Under the pieces are notes generated by a model. It was not told where the DNA came from. It was given only the letters and a program-made list of their open reading frames with translations, and ran no database searches. A DNA stretch of 64,000 nucleotides from JAKAFX01 sp049965715. GTDB lineage: Archaea; Thermoplasmatota; Thermoplasmata; Thermoplasmatales; Thermoplasmataceae. Each line of letters opens with the position of its first letter. Within the stretch, counting starts at the first letter, position 1. Below, in pieces: positions 17,079 through 26,251 of this stretch. The translations under genes and the position numbers were made by a program. The stretch is from positions 44,318-108,317 of the forward strand of contig JBMFWA010000003.1 in NCBI GenBank assembly GCA_049965715.1. Direction: 5' to 3'.

Positions 17079-17825
17079 TCAGTACTCCGGAATACTTCTG
17101 CCGAGATAGTTGAGAACAGCCTTGTGTTCACCGGTTCCGGGAAGGATGGAATAGCATACCTTCTCAGTGAAATGAAACGATTCAAATTTGAATTCATGAA
17201 AATGAACTCTCACCTTTCTGCCTGACACCTCGATCGCATCAGATACTGAATCACCGGAAACAGAACCCATTATCGTGAATGAGGAGTGTCTGGTCAAAGA
17301 AGCGGGGGCACACCTCCCAAAATTTATGGATTTCGAATATTCTATGATCTGACCTGCCTTTAAAGGTCCATAACATCTGAGTTCCAATTCTCTTTTCTCG
17401 CGAATGAATTCATGGACTCTTTCTGAATGAACCGGGATCCTTAGAATCCCGCTGTCCAACTCCATCAGATACAGGCCGAGTATTCTTTCACCATGATCAA
17501 GATAATCAACATGCACTGTTGGTACAATCGTCTTCATCTCAGCTCCAACGCGCAGAAATGGCATTGTCCCGGGAGATCTCTCATGAAAGTCGTAATTTCC
17601 GGTTATCTCATCCTCTGATAATTCATGGCACGATTTCACACCAATGTGTTCTTCCTGTCCATAGTCTGCAAGAATATTGGGATTGCATACTATTGAGTTG
17701 AAATAATGAGTCCACCCGTTTGACTGAAACTTACACTGCTCCGGTTCTCCGGACTTATAAATATAAATCAGGTCCGGGATCGATGGAACAGATTTATTTG
17801 ATATCAGGTTCGTTGGGCTTTTCAA
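17079..17825 (-). CDS. Hypothetical protein
   Basis: A 248-residue soluble protein that I do not recognise. It has no signal peptide or membrane span and several His/Cys residues (for example HELSEDEITGNYDFHE and CAPASLTRHSSF). The C-terminal third is beta-rich with VRVHFHEFKFESFHF. The frame starts with TTG at 17825. On the minus strand GTTAAATAAC (17850-17860) lies about 25-30 bases before it, supporting expression; the same AT-rich box can serve gyrB on the other strand. The long uninterrupted frame in an otherwise gene-dense region supports a real gene. The exact start is uncertain. Confidence 0.6.
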   Translation of the reverse strand: MKSPTNLISNKSVPSIPDLIYIYKSGEPEQCKFQSNGWTHYFNSIVCNPNILADYGQEEHIGVKSCHELSEDEITGNYDFHERSPGTMPFLRVGAEMKTIVPTVHVDYLDHGERILGLYLMELDSGILRIPVHSERVHEFIREKRELELRCYGPLKAGQIIEYSKSINFGRCAPASLTRHSSFTIMGSVSGDSVSDAIEVSGRKVRVHFHEFKFESFHFTEKVCYSILPGTGEHKAVLNYLGRSIPEY

Positions 17826-17847
17826 GACTGTCAGAATACAATAAGAA

Positions 17848-17862
17848 ATGGGTTATTTAACA
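17848..17862. promoter_or_regulatory. Shared TATA region between gyrB and the divergent hypothetical gene
   Basis: GGGTTATTTAACATG reads as a TATA-like element on both strands (TTATTTAA and TTAAATAA). It lies about 40 bases before the gyrB ATG and about 30 before the divergent TTG at 17825. The spacer is only 73 bases, so the two promoters must overlap. Confidence 0.4.
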
Positions 17863-17898
17863 TGCTGTGATATGGTTACTGTCAATAGGGTCGTTTGA

Positions 17899-19839
17899 AT
17901 GGAAAATTATGATGCATCGCAGATACAGATACTTGAAGGCTTAAAGGCTGTAAGAAAGGTTCCCGGGATGTATATCGGTTCCACTGATGAGCGGGGTTTG
18001 CACCACCTGGTCTACGAAGTTGTGGACAACAGCATAGATGAATCGGTGGCAGGATACTGTTCCAACGTCCACATCACAATTCAGCCGGACGGGTGGATTA
18101 CCATTGAGGATGACGGCAGAGGTATACCCACAGATATACACCCGAAATACAACAGGCCTGGCCTTGAAATTGTTCTGACGGAATTACACAGCGGCGCTAA
18201 ATTCGACAAGAAGGTGTACAAGATCACCGGTGGCCTTCACGGTGTCGGAATACACGTGGTCAATGCGCTGTCGTCAAAACTGATTGCACTTGTAAAAAAG
18301 CCGGACAGGATAGACTACGAGGTTTTCAAACAGGGAATTCCTGTCTCTGGTTTGATTTCTGTCGATCATTCCAAACTTTCCAGTATAGAAGACAGGGATG
18401 TTTCAACTGTGCCCATAAATCTTGAAAGGACACATGGTTTCATTGCCAAATTCCATCCTGATCCCGAGATATTTGAAACAACAGAGTTCTCTTACAAGAC
18501 GATACTTGCAAGAATGCGTGAACTCGCTTTCCTGAATCCACAGATAACCATAACAGTTGAGGATCAGGTTTCATCTCACAGGGAAACTCTGCACTATGAT
18601 GGCGGACTTGTGCAGTTTGTGCAATATCTCGGGGAAGGACATGCGAATGTACACAAGGATCCGATATCTTATCACGAGGAACAGGAGCAGGGCATAGTCG
18701 AATTTGCTTTCCAGTACAATATGAGTACCTCAGAGATCATGCAGAGTTACGTAAATAACATCAATACAATCGACGGCGGCACACACGTTGCTGGCTTCAG
18801 AGCCGGCCTCTCCAGAGCGATACAGGATTATGCAAAATCAAAGAACATGATCAAGGGCGTCGATACAATAAACGGCGATGACGTCAGGGAGGGCCTGGTT
18901 TCTGTACTGCACGTGAAGATAAGGGAACCACAGTTCGAGGGTCAGACAAAGTCCAAGCTTGGTAATGCCAACATCAGAGGATTTGTACAGTCAGTTACTG
19001 AAAGATTCCTCAAGGATTATCTCAACGCATATCCCAATGTAGCCGAACTTATTGTGAAGAGAGTCATTGCAGCTGCTGAGGCAAGGGAAGCTTCGAGGAA
19101 AGCAAGGGATCTTGTCAGAAGGAAATCTGCGCTGGAAAGTGGAGGACTTCCAGGCAAGCTCGCTGATTGTTCAACCAGCGACCCTTCCAAGGCGGAGATC
19201 TTCATAGTTGAGGGGAATTCTGCCGGAGGCACCGCGAAACAGGGGCGAAACAGGGAATTCCAGGCTATTCTTCCTCTCAGGGGAAAAATACTCAATGTTG
19301 AGAAGGCAAACGATCTGAAGACTCTCTCAAATGAGGAGATAAGGAATCTCATCACGGCGATCGGTACGAATATCAAGGATGACCTCGATCTCACAAAACT
19401 GAGATACGGGAAAATAATCATTATGACAGATGCTGATGTCGATGGAGCCCACATAAGAACCCTGCTACTGACATTCTTTTACAGATTTTGCAGACCGCTG
19501 ATACACAACGGAAACATTTTCTTCGCTCAACCCCCTCTCTTCAGAATTCAGAAAGGAGACAAGGTGAGATACGTTTATTCAGAACAGGATAAAGACAGGA
19601 TCGCCGAGGAGATGGGAAGTAATGCCGTGGTGCAGAGATTCAAGGGTCTTGGTGAAATGAACCCGGAGCAGCTCTGGGAAACTACGATGGATCCGGAAAC
19701 CAGAAGACTGGTCGAGGTCACAGTTGAGGACGCTGCAGAAGCCGACAGACTGTTTTCCATACTAATGGGTGAAAAGGTGGAACCAAGGAGAAAATTCATT
19801 GAAGACAATGCCAGTGAGGTCAAGAATATCGATCTTTGA
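17899..19839 (+). CDS. gyrB: DNA gyrase subunit B
   Basis: 646 residues, normal for bacterial-type GyrB. GHKL ATPase motifs are VYEVVDNSIDES (Asn for Mg), DDGRGIPTDIH and TGGLHGVGIHVVNAL. The Toprim domain has VEGNSAGGTAKQGR, LPLRGKILNVEKA and DADVDGAHIRTLLL; the C-terminal core has RFKGLGEMNPEQLWETTMDP. With GyrA it introduces negative supercoils using ATP. Gyrase in Thermoplasmata and other Euryarchaeota is an ancient acquisition from bacteria. A 9-base gap precedes gyrA, so the pair is one operon. Confidence 0.97.
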   Translation: MENYDASQIQILEGLKAVRKVPGMYIGSTDERGLHHLVYEVVDNSIDESVAGYCSNVHITIQPDGWITIEDDGRGIPTDIHPKYNRPGLEIVLTELHSGAKFDKKVYKITGGLHGVGIHVVNALSSKLIALVKKPDRIDYEVFKQGIPVSGLISVDHSKLSSIEDRDVSTVPINLERTHGFIAKFHPDPEIFETTEFSYKTILARMRELAFLNPQITITVEDQVSSHRETLHYDGGLVQFVQYLGEGHANVHKDPISYHEEQEQGIVEFAFQYNMSTSEIMQSYVNNINTIDGGTHVAGFRAGLSRAIQDYAKSKNMIKGVDTINGDDVREGLVSVLHVKIREPQFEGQTKSKLGNANIRGFVQSVTERFLKDYLNAYPNVAELIVKRVIAAAEAREASRKARDLVRRKSALESGGLPGKLADCSTSDPSKAEIFIVEGNSAGGTAKQGRNREFQAILPLRGKILNVEKANDLKTLSNEEIRNLITAIGTNIKDDLDLTKLRYGKIIIMTDADVDGAHIRTLLLTFFYRFCRPLIHNGNIFFAQPPLFRIQKGDKVRYVYSEQDKDRIAEEMGSNAVVQRFKGLGEMNPEQLWETTMDPETRRLVEVTVEDAAEADRLFSILMGEKVEPRRKFIEDNASEVKNIDL

Positions 19840-19848
19840 GGTGATTTT

Positions 19849-22224
19849 ATGACAAAACGACCTATAGAAGAAGAGATCAAAACATCATACCTGGAATATG
19901 CAATGAGCGTAATAGTCTCAAGGGCCATTCCAGATGTCAGGGACGGCCTGAAACCAGTTCAGAGAAGAATTCTACATTCCATGAACGAGCTTTCTGTCAC
20001 ACACGACAAACCGTACAAGAAATCTGCGAGAATCGTCGGAGAGACCATGGGTAAATATCATCCCCATGGCGACACTGCCATCTATGAGTCCCTTGCAAGG
20101 ATGGCACAGGATTACAGCTTGAGATACACACTCATAGACGGTCAGGGGAATTTTGGATCTATTGACGGCGATGACCCTGCAGCAATGAGATATACTGAGG
20201 TCAGAATGTCCCCTATGGCGGAGGAACTTTTCACTGACATAGACAAAAATACCGTTCCGTTCAGGCTCAATTTTGACGGATCGCTGGAAGAGCCTGAATA
20301 TCTTCCGTCCAAGGTTCCACAGCTACTTCTCAACGGATCGTCGGGTATAGCGGTCGGAATGGCAACAAATATGCTGCCTCACAACCTAAGGGAAATATGT
20401 GATGCAATCGTATTCAGAATAAATAATCCGGAAAGCACTGTTGATGATCTGCTCAAATTTGTGAAGGGACCGGATTTTCCAACCGGAGGGGAAATTTTCT
20501 ACTCCACGTCTATGATTGATGCCTATCGGACAGGAAGGGGCAAGGTTCACATAAGGGGAGAAATGGACCTCTCGGAAAACAAAAAAATCATAGTTAAAAG
20601 CATTCCGTACAATGTCAACAAATCGCAATTGGTGGAAAAAATTGCAGATCTGATCAAGAATGAGATCATCAACGGCATAACGGAGATAAGGGACGAGAGT
20701 GACAGGGAGGGTATCAGAATAGTCTTCAGGGTGAAGGACGAGGAAATGAAACCCCTGGTGATGAAACAGTTATACGCACATTCTGACCTTGAGATGTCGA
20801 TAGGGATCATCAATCTTGTTCTTGTCAACAACCAACCGGTTGTCCTGGGACTGGTGGGGCTAATTGATCATTTTATCAATCACCGCCTGTCTGTGATCCT
20901 TAAGCGATCACAGTATGATCTTGATAAGAACAGGGAAAAGGAGCATGTCCTTGAAGGACTGGTCACTGCACTGAATTCTCTGGACAGGACCATTCAAATA
21001 ATAAGATCTTCAAGGGATGCTGCTGAGGCGAGATCTGCTCTGCAGCTTGAGTTGAAGATATCAGAGAAGCAGGCAAATGCAATACTGGACCTCAGGCTCC
21101 AGAGACTGACCTCACTCGAGGTCGAAAAGGTGAATCAGGACCTCGAGAAGCTGAGAAAGGAGATATCAGAGCTCAGAGGAATCATAGACAGTGAGGAAAA
21201 GAGAAGGAGCATACTTATCGAGGAATTGAAAGATATAAGGAAAAGATATGGAGATGAAAGAAGGACAAGGATCAACTATTCTGAAGAGACGGAAATCGCA
21301 GATCGAGATCTGATACCTGAAGAACAGTGTGTGATAGTGCTATCCGATTCCGGTTTTCTCAAGAGGGTTTCGCTGGATGAATACCGTTCGCAGAGACGAG
21401 GAGGAAAAGGTGTGATCACTGCAGGATGGAAAAATGATACCCCGAAATCTATAGTCTCGGCAAGTTCCCACGACCTGATATATTTCTTCACAAACACCGG
21501 CAGGGTACTGAAGAAGGAGGCATACATGATAGAAAAAAAGAGCAGAACTGCCTCGGGAATCATAGGATCCGCCATACTGCCACTACAGGAAGGGGAGACT
21601 ATCAAGAGTCTCATTGCAGAGTCAGGCAGCACATCAGGCTATGTTGTGATGGTTACGCGTAACGGGCTCGTGAAGAAGATCGGGATTGACGAGATAAAGA
21701 AAATAAGGGACTCAGGGGCAAGGGTCATCACACTGAACGATGATGAGGTTGTATCAGTTGAAGCAATTCCGGAAGACAGGAAAATCTTCATTCTCTCAAG
21801 TGGCGGCAAGGCCTCTCTGTTTGAATCCAAGGAAGTGAGGAAAACCGGGCGATCTTCAATGGGTGTCAGAGCCATGAGGCTTGGACAGGGGAATTATGTC
21901 ATCAACTCTTTCTCAGTGACCGGTGATGAGCAGGTACTTGTAGTGACTGCAAGAGGCATAGGAAAAAGGACATCGATCAAGAATTTTCCAGTCCACCATA
22001 GGGGCACCGGCGGCGTCATGGTGCTTAAGGAAAATAAGAGAACCGGAAATGTCGTTGCGTCAATAAAGGCAAAGGAAGACGATGAACTCATTATAATAAC
22101 AAAAAATGAACAGACCATCAGAATAAAGGTGAGTGACATACGTGAGCTTTCAAGGCACGCGGCAGGTGTCAGACTCATTTCCCTGGAGGATGATGATCGG
22201 GTCATCGCCGTAACAACTGTCTGA
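19849..22224 (+). CDS. gyrA: DNA gyrase subunit A
   Basis: 791 residues. The active-site tyrosine is in AAMRYTEVRMS (near residue 122); the breakage-reunion domain opens SYLEYAMSVIVSRAIPDVRDG. The GyrA box, QRRGGKG at 515-521, starts a six-bladed beta-pinwheel, marking a true supercoiling gyrase rather than Topo IV. A strong GAGGTGAT ribosome binding site lies five bases before the ATG. The window also encodes topoisomerase VI (36280-39229), which can decatenate, so the two enzymes may divide the work. Confidence 0.97.
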   Translation: MTKRPIEEEIKTSYLEYAMSVIVSRAIPDVRDGLKPVQRRILHSMNELSVTHDKPYKKSARIVGETMGKYHPHGDTAIYESLARMAQDYSLRYTLIDGQGNFGSIDGDDPAAMRYTEVRMSPMAEELFTDIDKNTVPFRLNFDGSLEEPEYLPSKVPQLLLNGSSGIAVGMATNMLPHNLREICDAIVFRINNPESTVDDLLKFVKGPDFPTGGEIFYSTSMIDAYRTGRGKVHIRGEMDLSENKKIIVKSIPYNVNKSQLVEKIADLIKNEIINGITEIRDESDREGIRIVFRVKDEEMKPLVMKQLYAHSDLEMSIGIINLVLVNNQPVVLGLVGLIDHFINHRLSVILKRSQYDLDKNREKEHVLEGLVTALNSLDRTIQIIRSSRDAAEARSALQLELKISEKQANAILDLRLQRLTSLEVEKVNQDLEKLRKEISELRGIIDSEEKRRSILIEELKDIRKRYGDERRTRINYSEETEIADRDLIPEEQCVIVLSDSGFLKRVSLDEYRSQRRGGKGVITAGWKNDTPKSIVSASSHDLIYFFTNTGRVLKKEAYMIEKKSRTASGIIGSAILPLQEGETIKSLIAESGSTSGYVVMVTRNGLVKKIGIDEIKKIRDSGARVITLNDDEVVSVEAIPEDRKIFILSSGGKASLFESKEVRKTGRSSMGVRAMRLGQGNYVINSFSVTGDEQVLVVTARGIGKRTSIKNFPVHHRGTGGVMVLKENKRTGNVVASIKAKEDDELIIITKNEQTIRIKVSDIRELSRHAAGVRLISLEDDDRVIAVTTV

Positions 22225-22275
22225 TATTTGAAAATATAACATTAAATATAATAATGATGATTCCTTCGCAACACC

Positions 22276-23178
22276 ATGAACAGTATCGATGATTCCCTTG
22301 ACATGATCTGTATACTGAGGCACGGGAACCAGGATCCGATCGAACAGTTCAGCGACCGGTTCAGACTGTTTGTCCCTGCTATCCCCAGAGTGAGGGAGGG
22401 GAACATGGAACTGCTCTACCATGTTCCAAAAACGTCCTCTGAAGATAGAGATATGAGGCTTTTCCTTGAAAAATTCGGTGCAAGGGATAGTGGCTATTTC
22501 TACACCATGCTTGCCACTGCCAGGTTTTATCCGGCCATAGGCTCCCTCAAGAGGATATATGATATCCCCACCACCGTCTTAGATGCGGCTTTCCTTGATA
22601 AAGGATATCACATTATATACTTCAGGTTCAATCATTTATTCACCAGGGCTGTGACTGAAACTGTGCTTGAATTGCAGGCCGACCAAAAATCTCAAATGGA
22701 TCTGATCTACCTTGGACCGAATGATAACAGCAGAAACGCTGAAAATGAGTACAGAAATCGCATAGGGCTTGCTTCTATAAAACTGTCCATGGAATACCCT
22801 TCACCCATCCATAATCTTTCAAGGTTACCGCTTTATTTCGCATTCAAGGCAATATCATCTCCGGGCGATCTCAGGGGATTATATCTCTTTGAAGGTCCCT
22901 CTGCTTCAGGGTACGCGTTTTCAGATAGCGCAGTACGAATTTCTGAAAATTTCGTGGAGGACAGAGTTGCCCATAAATACTCCCTCAGAATGTTTGAGCT
23001 CCTGATGAAGTCGCCTGTTCTTCTGATAAGCAACAGGGCATATTACAACGGCACCAATCTCGACATTGAATTCACTCTCTCGAAAAATACCGCACGCAAT
23101 TTCCTTTCCATACTTGGAACTATTCTTAAGGAGTTCCCGGAATCCAGGGTCACAATCCTGTCCTACTCCTCTGTATGA
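22276..23178 (+). CDS. Hypothetical protein downstream of gyrBA
   Basis: A 300-residue protein without membrane spans that I do not recognise. It begins DSLDMICILRHGNQDPIEQF, has a middle part rich in beta strands and aromatic residues (KGYHIIYFRFNHLFTRAVTE), and ends with a segment resembling a small alpha/beta C-terminal domain (FTLSKNTARNFLSILGTIL). It lies 51 bases after gyrA on the same strand, with a TATA-like ACATTAAATATAATAA between, so it may be its own unit. No catalytic motif is evident. It may be lineage-specific. Confidence 0.7.
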   Translation: MNSIDDSLDMICILRHGNQDPIEQFSDRFRLFVPAIPRVREGNMELLYHVPKTSSEDRDMRLFLEKFGARDSGYFYTMLATARFYPAIGSLKRIYDIPTTVLDAAFLDKGYHIIYFRFNHLFTRAVTETVLELQADQKSQMDLIYLGPNDNSRNAENEYRNRIGLASIKLSMEYPSPIHNLSRLPLYFAFKAISSPGDLRGLYLFEGPSASGYAFSDSAVRISENFVEDRVAHKYSLRMFELLMKSPVLLISNRAYYNGTNLDIEFTLSKNTARNFLSILGTILKEFPESRVTILSYSSV

Positions 23179-23256
23179 TTGAATGACGTCTGATATCCGG
23201 CTTGTATTCCATCTTTGGTTGTACGAGTGATTTGCTGTATCTCGCTCATAAGATTC

Positions 23257-23273
23257 AAATAAATTATTTATAG
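23257..23273 (+). promoter_or_regulatory. TATA region of the Asp-rich micro-ORF
   Basis: AAATAAATTATTTATAG is centred about 25-30 bases upstream of a G-rich ribosome binding site (GGGAGGGGGTG, 23289-23299). It places a transcript start just before that site, so the 24-codon ORF at 23307 would have a very short leader. Confidence 0.5.
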
Positions 23274-23306
23274 CAAAAGGAATTTAGTGGGAGGGGGTGT
23301 CTCTAA

Positions 23307-23381
23307 ATGTTAGCTTTCATCGCGAGGAGAGACTACGACGACGATGATGATGACGATTCAGACGACGACGATGACTTTTAG
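23307..23381 (+). CDS. Asp-rich micropeptide (24 residues)
   Basis: ATG at 23307 opens 24 codons ending at TAG 23379-23381. The peptide is MLAFIARRDY, then seven Asp, Ser, five Asp, Phe: 13 Asp in all, with a short hydrophobic and basic head and an acidic tail. The ORF has a TATA region 35-50 bases upstream, a strong ribosome binding site (GGAGGGGGTG) seven bases before the ATG, and a T-run (23399-23405) soon after the stop, so it looks like a complete small gene. GAC and GAT are mixed, so it is not a perfect triplet repeat. I know no family for it. The acidic tail could bind cations or basic proteins, but that is only a guess. Confidence 0.55.
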   Translation: MLAFIARRDYDDDDDDDSDDDDDF

Positions 23382-23398
23382 ATAGCCATCAGGTCTTC

Positions 23399-23405
23399 TT
23401 TTTTT
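23399..23405 (+). terminator. T-run after the micro-ORF
   Basis: Seven consecutive T follow the micro-ORF stop by 17 bases. Archaeal polymerase often terminates at such T-runs without a hairpin. The Lhr gene begins 134 bases further on. Confidence 0.4.
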
Positions 23406-23539
23406 GTGTATTACAATATTTGTGTGATTCAACCTGTTGATGTAACGACACCAGCCCGAATTTTTTGCCACTGCAATAATATTCAAGGGAATTATTAAGC
23501 TGGTGTGTAATCTGCATGTTACTATTATAGGGGATAAAA

Positions 23540-26251
23540 TTGGCAAATGTGTTTGACCAGCTGGATGACAGGATTAAAAAAATGCTGGAAGAACGCGGAA
23601 TGACTGACCCCACCGAAGCGCAGTCAATCCTCATACCATCGATTTTAAGGGAATCCAATGCAATACTGATTTCTCCGACCGGCTCAGGAAAAACTGAAGC
23701 CGCAATTCTTCCAATATTCCATAAAATTTTGAGAGATAAACCTTCACCCGTTTCAACCATTTTTGTAACGCCCTTAAGGGCGCTTAACCGTGACATGCTC
23801 GGAAGGCTTGTGGACTATGGAAGGCACCTTGGGATCCGGATACAGGTAAGACACAGTGACATAAACATGACGGAAAGGAGAAAAATTGTAACTGATCCTG
23901 CAGATGTTCTGATCACAACACCTGAGTCTCTCCAGATCCTTCTGAAGGGGAAAAGGTTGCGCGAGGTCGTAAGATCATGCAGATATCTGATCGTCGACGA
24001 ATTGCATGAACTTGCACAGTCTGAAAGGGGTTCACAGTTCGCCGTTGCAGTTGAAAGGCTGGACAAACTCTGTGGAGGATTCCAGAGGATAGGGCTTTCC
24101 GCAACAATCGGAAATGCACAGGAACTTGGGAAGTATCTATCGCCGGTCAAGACTCCAGAAATACTGGAATCCTCTCCTGTCAAGAAGCTTGATCTCTCTG
24201 TAACTCTTGCACCAAAGGGAGACAGAGACCTTGCTGAGAAGCTGGGTTGTGATGAACAGTACGCCGGCTCCATCCGGTTCATCTGGGAAAGAATAATGGA
24301 GCATAACGGAACCCTGGTCTTTGTAAACACAAGGAGCATTGCGGAGGACCTCTCGTTCAGGCTGAGATTATGGCTCGGAGATATACCGATACTGGTGCAT
24401 CACGGATCCCTTTCCAGAGAGACCCGGGAATCCGCTGAGATTGCCTTCAAGAAAGGTGAGATAAAAGCCCTGATCTGCACTTCATCCCTGGAACTTGGAA
24501 TAGACATCGGCTCTGCGGATCTTGTGATTCAGTTCAACTCGCCCAGACAGGTCAACAGGCTGATTCAAAGGGTCGGCAGGTCCGGCCACTGGATAAAGAA
24601 GACGTCAAAGGGATTTATCGTCTGCAATGATGTCATCGAGCTGGAAGAAGCGCTTGCAATATCTGAACTGGCACTATCGGGATACATAGAAGATGTGCGG
24701 GTCAGAAAAGGATCTCTGGCCACGCTTGCCAACCAGATTATTTCTGAACTTAACTGTGTTGGGAAAATGAAGATCAGAGAATTTTATGATCTGGTGAAGA
24801 GAACCTATCCTTATCAGGATATGAGCGAGGATGAATTCAATTCTCTCATTGATTTCCTTCACAACATCAGGAAAATATGGGTGGAGGGGGATGAGATGGG
24901 AAGAAAGGGGTCCTCTCTGACGTATTTCATTGAAAATATCTCAATGATACCCAGTGAAAAAACCTATAAGGTAATAGACGTGACGAACAGGAAGTTCATT
25001 GGTACGCTTGATGAAAGATACGTTGTCAACGAAATTGAACCTGGAAGCTATTTTGTAATGAAAGGGGCCACCTGGAGAACCAGGATGATCGAAAAGGAAA
25101 GGATTCTTGTGGAACCCTATGCAACGGCTGCGATTGCACCAAAATGGACAGGGGAAGACATACCTGTTCCTCAGGTGGTTGCGGAGATGGTTTCATCCCT
25201 GAGGAACGGAAAAGAATTCCATGTGAACGTTGATGACTTTGGTAGAAATGCGCTGATGGAATGGCATTCAGGGATTCTCGGCAGATCAACCAGACCAATG
25301 ATCGAAGCAAGAAATGGAGAAATAATAATGCAGATCCTTCTCGGCACAAAGGGAAATTTTGCGCTAGCAGAGATAATGTCAGGAATGCTGTCAATGATAA
25401 CGGGCGAAAGCATTGAAATGGATTATTCCCCATACAGCATCTACTTCAGAACTACCAGGAACATGAGCGCAAAGGAGATACTCAACGTGGTGAAAAGCAT
25501 TGATCCGGAAAGGCTTGTATCTTATGTTGAAGGCCTGTGCAGACGTTCCAGATTTTTCTCGTCGGTATTTCTTTACGAGGCAAGAAAATTCGGAATCATA
25601 TCCAATGACGCAGAGATAGGCAGGATCAGATTTGAGAAGATCGTGGATTCCTATTTTGGGACCCCTGTTTTCAGAGATTCTGTCAGCAAGCTGATATGGG
25701 ATTATATGGACCTTGAAGCAGTTTCTTCTTTTCTTATTAAACTGAGATCAGATCAGATGGAATTCATCCTTAACGACAACATCACGGAAACCTCAAGGGC
25801 TTTTCTCACCCACTACTCTGAAAGGGTTCTGCCGTTGAAACCAACCAAGACAATCCTCGATTCCATCAGAAGAAGGATAATGAACGAGGAAACCACACTC
25901 GTTTGCACCAGATGCGGCAATGTCCGCACCATGAAAGTTAGGGAGATCGGAAGCATCAAGTGTCCAGTCTGTGGAAGCAGCCTTGTTGCCGCCTTATCGG
26001 ACTTCGAGAGAGATGTTTTAAGGAAGCCTGGAAGTAAGGAAGACCGGCTTGTGAGCAGACGTCTTTACAAAAATGCCCATCTCGTAAGAGAGAGAGGCAT
26101 ACTTGCTGTTATGGCGCTTGCTGCACATGGAATAGGCCCAGAGACAGCAACCAGACTGCTGGAGGTTTCCTACCAGAATGAGGACGACTTTATCAGGGCC
26201 ATACTTAACGCGGAGATGGAATATGCCAAGAACAAGAGGTTCTGGGACTAA
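23540..26251 (+). CDS. lhr: Lhr-type superfamily 2 DEAD/H helicase
   Basis: 903 residues. Walker A is PTGSGKT (46-52), the DExH box is DELHE near 153, and motifs V/VI are in TSSLELGIDIG and QRVGRSGH. A winged-helix and Lhr core domain follow. A four-cysteine zinc ribbon is visible near 787-810 (CTRCGN...CPVCG). Archaeal Lhr enzymes unwind DNA with 3'-5' polarity and are linked to repair of stalled forks. The start is TTG at 23540, supported by GGGGAT six bases before it. Its end overlaps the convergent peroxiredoxin gene by 4 bases. Confidence 0.92.
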   Translation: MANVFDQLDDRIKKMLEERGMTDPTEAQSILIPSILRESNAILISPTGSGKTEAAILPIFHKILRDKPSPVSTIFVTPLRALNRDMLGRLVDYGRHLGIRIQVRHSDINMTERRKIVTDPADVLITTPESLQILLKGKRLREVVRSCRYLIVDELHELAQSERGSQFAVAVERLDKLCGGFQRIGLSATIGNAQELGKYLSPVKTPEILESSPVKKLDLSVTLAPKGDRDLAEKLGCDEQYAGSIRFIWERIMEHNGTLVFVNTRSIAEDLSFRLRLWLGDIPILVHHGSLSRETRESAEIAFKKGEIKALICTSSLELGIDIGSADLVIQFNSPRQVNRLIQRVGRSGHWIKKTSKGFIVCNDVIELEEALAISELALSGYIEDVRVRKGSLATLANQIISELNCVGKMKIREFYDLVKRTYPYQDMSEDEFNSLIDFLHNIRKIWVEGDEMGRKGSSLTYFIENISMIPSEKTYKVIDVTNRKFIGTLDERYVVNEIEPGSYFVMKGATWRTRMIEKERILVEPYATAAIAPKWTGEDIPVPQVVAEMVSSLRNGKEFHVNVDDFGRNALMEWHSGILGRSTRPMIEARNGEIIMQILLGTKGNFALAEIMSGMLSMITGESIEMDYSPYSIYFRTTRNMSAKEILNVVKSIDPERLVSYVEGLCRRSRFFSSVFLYEARKFGIISNDAEIGRIRFEKIVDSYFGTPVFRDSVSKLIWDYMDLEAVSSFLIKLRSDQMEFILNDNITETSRAFLTHYSERVLPLKPTKTILDSIRRRIMNEETTLVCTRCGNVRTMKVREIGSIKCPVCGSSLVAALSDFERDVLRKPGSKEDRLVSRRLYKNAHLVRERGILAVMALAAHGIGPETATRLLEVSYQNEDDFIRAILNAEMEYAKNKRFWD

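Noticed and set aside
23341..23378. The GAY tract as a simple microsatellite with no gene
   Set aside because: Not fully excluded, but the tract is mixed GAC/GAT broken by TCA, is framed by a ribosome binding site and stop, and lies behind a TATA box, so I list it as a putative gene with moderate confidence.
23815..24339. 174-codon minus-strand frame within lhr
   Set aside because: Shadow of the helicase frame; Ser/Pro-rich composition typical of a complementary frame.
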